Part shown: piece by piece, positions 61,868 to 64,000 of the stretch
How positions within the stretch are numbered: the first letter of the stretch is position 1
Layout: each line of letters starts with the position of its first letter
NCBI GenBank assembly: GCA_002381125.1
Contig: DFUT01000009.1
Span: 27,830-91,829 of the forward strand
Reading direction: 5' to 3'
From: Bacteroidales bacterium UBA4179
Lineage (GTDB): Bacteria; Bacteroidota; Bacteroidia; Bacteroidales; Dysgonomonadaceae
DNA length: 64,000 nt
Made by a program: the position numbers and the translations under genes
The notes under the pieces: model-generated
Seen by the model: the letters and a program-made list of their open reading frames with translations, nothing else
Told to the model about the DNA's origin: nothing
Database searches by the model: none

Positions 61868-62722
61868 TTATTCTTCTTCTCCTTCTTCTTTTGCATATTT
61901 GCTTACTATAGCCGCATTTATTGCTTCTTTGTCTTCCTTCTTTATTCGTTCTTTCTTCGCCGCTTTTGCTTTTCGTTCTCTGCGTGCCGTTTCCTTTTCT
62001 TGTTCTTCGGCGGCCGCGGCATCGGCTTTTTCGGCTTTGCGTTCTTCCAATCCTTCTTTTATGGCGTCACAGATATATCCGACGATCAGCTCAATGGTTT
62101 TTACCGAATCATCGTTTGCCGGGATCACGAAGTCTATGTTTGATGGATCGGTGTTTGTATCCACAATGGCAAAAACCGGAATTCCCAAACGTTCGGCTTC
62201 TTTTACGGCAATATTTTCTTTCATTGCGTCTACCACAAAAAGTGCTGCCGGAAGACGAGTAAGATCTTGAATGGAACCGAGCATTTTTTCGAGTTTTGCC
62301 CGTTGGCGTGTGATTTGCAGTTTTTCGCGCTTCGACAAGGTATCAAAAGTTCCATCTTTTATCATCTTGTCGATATTGTTCATTTTTTTTACCGCTTTTC
62401 GGATAGTGGGAAAATTGGTAAGCAGACCTCCCGGCCAACGTTCCACCACGTAAGGCATGTTGATGCTTTGTGCTTTTTCTGCAACGATATCTTTTGCTTG
62501 TTTTTTAGTTGCTACGAAAAGGATTTTTTTCCCCGATTTTGCAATTTGCTTTAATGCAGCGGCTGCTTCTTCTGCTTTTGCAATTGTTTTGTGAAGATCA
62601 ATGATGTGAATGCCGTTGCGTTCCATGAAGATATATGGAGCCATTGCCGGATTCCATTTGCTTTTTAGGTGGCCGAAGTGTGCTCCGGCTTCAAGAAGTT
62701 GGTCAAATTCTAATTTTGCCAT
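61868..62722 (-). CDS. rpsB: 30S ribosomal protein S2
   Basis: The 284-residue protein has the S2 motifs FDQLLEAGAHFGHLKSKWNP, FVATKKQAKDIV, ERWPGGLLTNFPTI and IPVFAIVDTNTDPSNIDFVIPAN. The C-terminal tail (about 225-284) is a long run rich in K, E and A, longer than in E. coli S2 (241 residues), a common trait in Bacteroidetes. tsf follows. Confidence 0.97.
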   Translation of the reverse strand: MAKLEFDQLLEAGAHFGHLKSKWNPAMAPYIFMERNGIHIIDLHKTIAKAEEAAAALKQIAKSGKKILFVATKKQAKDIVAEKAQSINMPYVVERWPGGLLTNFPTIRKAVKKMNNIDKMIKDGTFDTLSKREKLQITRQRAKLEKMLGSIQDLTRLPAALFVVDAMKENIAVKEAERLGIPVFAIVDTNTDPSNIDFVIPANDDSVKTIELIVGYICDAIKEGLEERKAEKADAAAAEEQEKETARRERKAKAAKKERIKKEDKEAINAAIVSKYAKEEGEEE

Positions 62723-62935
62723 GTTTGTTTTTTGATTTTATTCGTTTACATTCTTTTTCTTAGTCGAATCATAAGGTAGATTATTGTATTGTATTTTCAG
62801 CAATAATGTCCTTACGATTTAGATACTAAACGTTTATTTTAAGTGGCTCACTGTTAATCCTTCATATATCCAGCTATATACATACATGGAAGGTATGTAA
62901 CAATTGCCGTTTCCCAAAATCGTTTACTTAAATAA
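62723..62935 (-). other. intergenic region and possible leader upstream of rpsB
   Basis: These 213 bases separate rpsI from rpsB. A hairpin with a 7-bp stem TACATAC/GTATGTA lies at 62879-62899, just after the rpsI stop. A TACCTTAT element at 62773-62780 resembles a weak -7 box. No T tract follows the hairpin. The rest shows nothing I can name. Confidence 0.35.
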
Positions 62936-63322
62936 TTAACGTTTCGAAAACTGAAATTTCTTTCTCGCTTTTGGTTGTCCCGGTTTCTTGCGTTCGACAA
63001 CTCTCGGGTCACGAGTCAGAAAGCCTTCGGCTTTCAGAATAGGTTTGACATTGGGATCGATTTTCACCAAAGCGCGGGCAATGCCCAATCTTACAGCCTC
63101 TGCTTGACCTTTGTGTCCTCCGCCGTTCAAATTGATTTTTATATCGTATTTCCCGGTCACGTCGAGCTTGTTGAGAGGTTGTTTGACGATATATTGTAAA
63201 ATAGGCGATGGGAAATAGTTTTCAAGTTCGCGTTTGTTGATAACGATTTTTCCATTTCCTTCCTTAACATATACTCGTGCTACTGCGGCTTTACGTCTTC
63301 CTATTGCGTTTACTGCTTCCAT
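62936..63322 (-). CDS. rpsI: 30S ribosomal protein S9
   Basis: The 128-residue protein has NAIGRRKAAVARVYV, GGGHKGQAEAVRLGIARAL and the basic tail LTRDPRVVERKKPGQPKARKKFQFSKR, shown here in parts: LTRDPRVVERKKPG and KARKKFQFSKR. Its C-terminal Arg contacts tRNA in the ribosomal P site. It follows rplM by one base. Confidence 0.97.
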   Translation of the reverse strand: MEAVNAIGRRKAAVARVYVKEGNGKIVINKRELENYFPSPILQYIVKQPLNKLDVTGKYDIKINLNGGGHKGQAEAVRLGIARALVKIDPNVKPILKAEGFLTRDPRVVERKKPGQPKARKKFQFSKR

Positions 63323-63323
63323 T

Positions 63324-63779
63324 TTATTTGAGTGTATTAATGTCTATTTTTTTTGGTTTCTGAGCTTGATGCGGATGTTCGTTTCCTGCATATACATAAA
63401 GATTGTTTAGAATGGCTCTGCCGAGTTTGTTTTTCGGGAGCATGCCTTTTACTGTTTTTCGAAATAGTTTTTCGGGATTTTTCTTCATTAAATCTGCAGG
63501 AGTGAATTTTTTTTGTCCTCCGGGATAACCCGAGAAACGATAATATACGCGATCAGTCCATTTATTTCCGGTTAATTCCACTTTGTCGGCATTTACGATA
63601 ATGACATTATCGCCGCAATCTACATGAGGAGTGAAGCTTGGCTTGTATTTTCCTCTCAATAATTTCGCCACTTCGGAGCATAAACGTCCTAAGTGTTGCC
63701 CTGTTGCATCAATTTCAACCCATTCTTTTTGGGCTGTTTCTTTGTTTACAGAAATGGTTTTATAACTTAATGTATCCAC
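63324..63779 (-). CDS. rplM: 50S ribosomal protein L13
   Basis: The 151-residue protein has WVEIDATGQHLGRLCSEVAKL, CGDNVIIVNADKVELTGNKW and PAD LMKKNPEKLF, then MLPKNKLGRAILNNLYVYAG. It is the first gene of rplM-rpsI, behind a consensus promoter and a leader of about 120 bases that can fold, so autoregulation by L13 is plausible. Confidence 0.97.
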   Translation of the reverse strand: MDTLSYKTISVNKETAQKEWVEIDATGQHLGRLCSEVAKLLRGKYKPSFTPHVDCGDNVIIVNADKVELTGNKWTDRVYYRFSGYPGGQKKFTPADLMKKNPEKLFRKTVKGMLPKNKLGRAILNNLYVYAGNEHPHQAQKPKKIDINTLK

Positions 63780-63782
63780 TTT

Positions 63783-63905
63783 CTTTGTTTTTTAGTTTAT
63801 TAAAAATCAGTCCATTCATTTTGCTTCATGTCGTTTCCTGCTAAGGGTGTAGAAACACAAAGAAGCTCAAAATCAGACTTTAAGCAACTTTTTTACAATA
63901 ATCGG
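63783..63905 (-). promoter_or_regulatory. candidate structured leader of rplM
   Basis: Read on the minus strand, TTGCTT (63882-63887) pairs with AAGCAA (63821-63826), and after a 3x3 internal loop GTC (63876-63878) pairs with GAC (63830-63832). A small GTGT/ACAC hairpin (63855-63858 with 63847-63850) lies inside. The long stem and inner hairpin resemble ribosomal-protein leaders, some of which are known for L13 in other bacteria. Confidence 0.45.
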
Positions 63906-63909
63906 ATTG

Positions 63910-63940
63910 CAAAGTTACAATATTTCAAAGAATTAACAAA
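63910..63940 (-). promoter_or_regulatory. promoter for rplM-rpsI
   Basis: On the minus strand, TTTG (63937-63940), 19 bases, then TAACTTTG (63910-63917): a full consensus match. The remaining bases to 64000 show nothing. Confidence 0.75.
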
Positions 63941-64000
63941 GAATCTTTTGTGAATTTATAATCTTGTAGAGTCAACCGGCAAGTGCGAATTTACACTAAT

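Noticed and set aside
61701..62270. 189-codon open frame on the plus strand opposite rpsB and tsf
   Set aside because: It is antisense to two certain ribosomal/translation genes, spans their junction and has no promoter or family features.
1..64000. CRISPR array, insertion sequence, prophage or defence island
   Set aside because: No regularly spaced repeats, transposase, integrase, or nuclease/toxin clusters found on either strand.

Overview
The window is a stretch of core chromosome from a member of the Bacteroidetes, most likely order Bacteroidales. The evidence is the gene content and order (ileS-traR-lspA-DUF4296; thrA-'apgM'-thrC; rplM-rpsI-rpsB-tsf; a sigma-54 activator next to lptE and secG; a lone MlaD next to an N-acetylmuramoyl-L-alanine amidase), the DUF4296 and DUF4827 lipoproteins, and the many promoters of the Bacteroidetes form (TTG/TTTG, about 19-20 bases, TAnnTTTG). 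Many starts lack a clear Shine-Dalgarno sequence. I cannot name a genus. I see no insertion sequence, prophage, CRISPR array, toxin-antitoxin or defence locus; this is almost all housekeeping DNA.

Layout. 1-830: the end of an unidentified gene, then tRNA-Pro(CGG), tRNA-Gly(CCC) and tRNA-Ser(CGA). 835-6115 (minus): mutL, a small membrane protein, an OstA/LptA-like protein and a SurA-type isomerase. 6204-14480 (minus): pyruvate phosphate dikinase, a DUF4296 lipoprotein, lspA, a TraR/DksA-like protein and ileS. 14610-19876: a secreted EEP-family hydrolase, an aminotransferase, tRNA-Ser(GCT), mltG, an aldo/keto reductase and ribF. 20034-24898 (plus): a DUF1080 lipoprotein, rsfS, ftsH and superoxide dismutase. 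24989-34527 (minus): obgE, adk, tRNA-Cys(GCA), radA, rnhB, a metallophosphoesterase, dnaA, mlaD and an amidase. 34656-44457 (plus): rpe, comEC, an NrnA-type DHH phosphoesterase, a DUF4827 lipoprotein, glmM, an acyltransferase, a sigma-54 activator, lptE, a conserved hypothetical and secG. 44471-49126 (minus): dciA, recF, cdaA, folP and nadB. 49421-52789 (plus): a CarboxypepD_reg-like protein, rpsO and rarA. 52876-63779 (minus): an LptD-like protein, the threonine operon (thrC, ApgM-like homoserine kinase, thrA), tsf, rpsB, rpsI and rplM.

How the genes work together. Several belong to outer-membrane and envelope assembly (OstA-like, SurA, LptE, LptD-like, LspA, MlaD, MltG, amidase, SecG). Others serve replication and repair (DnaA, RecF, DciA, RarA, RadA, MutL, RNase HII), translation (IleRS, EF-Ts, S2, S9, L13, S15, RsfS, ObgE) and amino-acid or cofactor synthesis (Thr, Asp/NAD, folate, FAD). 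The least ordinary signals lie in small non-coding regions: a candidate short RNA with its own promoter and terminator between rpsO and rarA, a Thr-rich leader ORF ahead of thrA, and a foldable leader ahead of rplM. In proteins, the notable points are an isoleucyl-tRNA synthetase with a swapped HxGH motif, a MutL with altered endonuclease motifs, and a homoserine kinase from the phosphoglycerate-mutase family.
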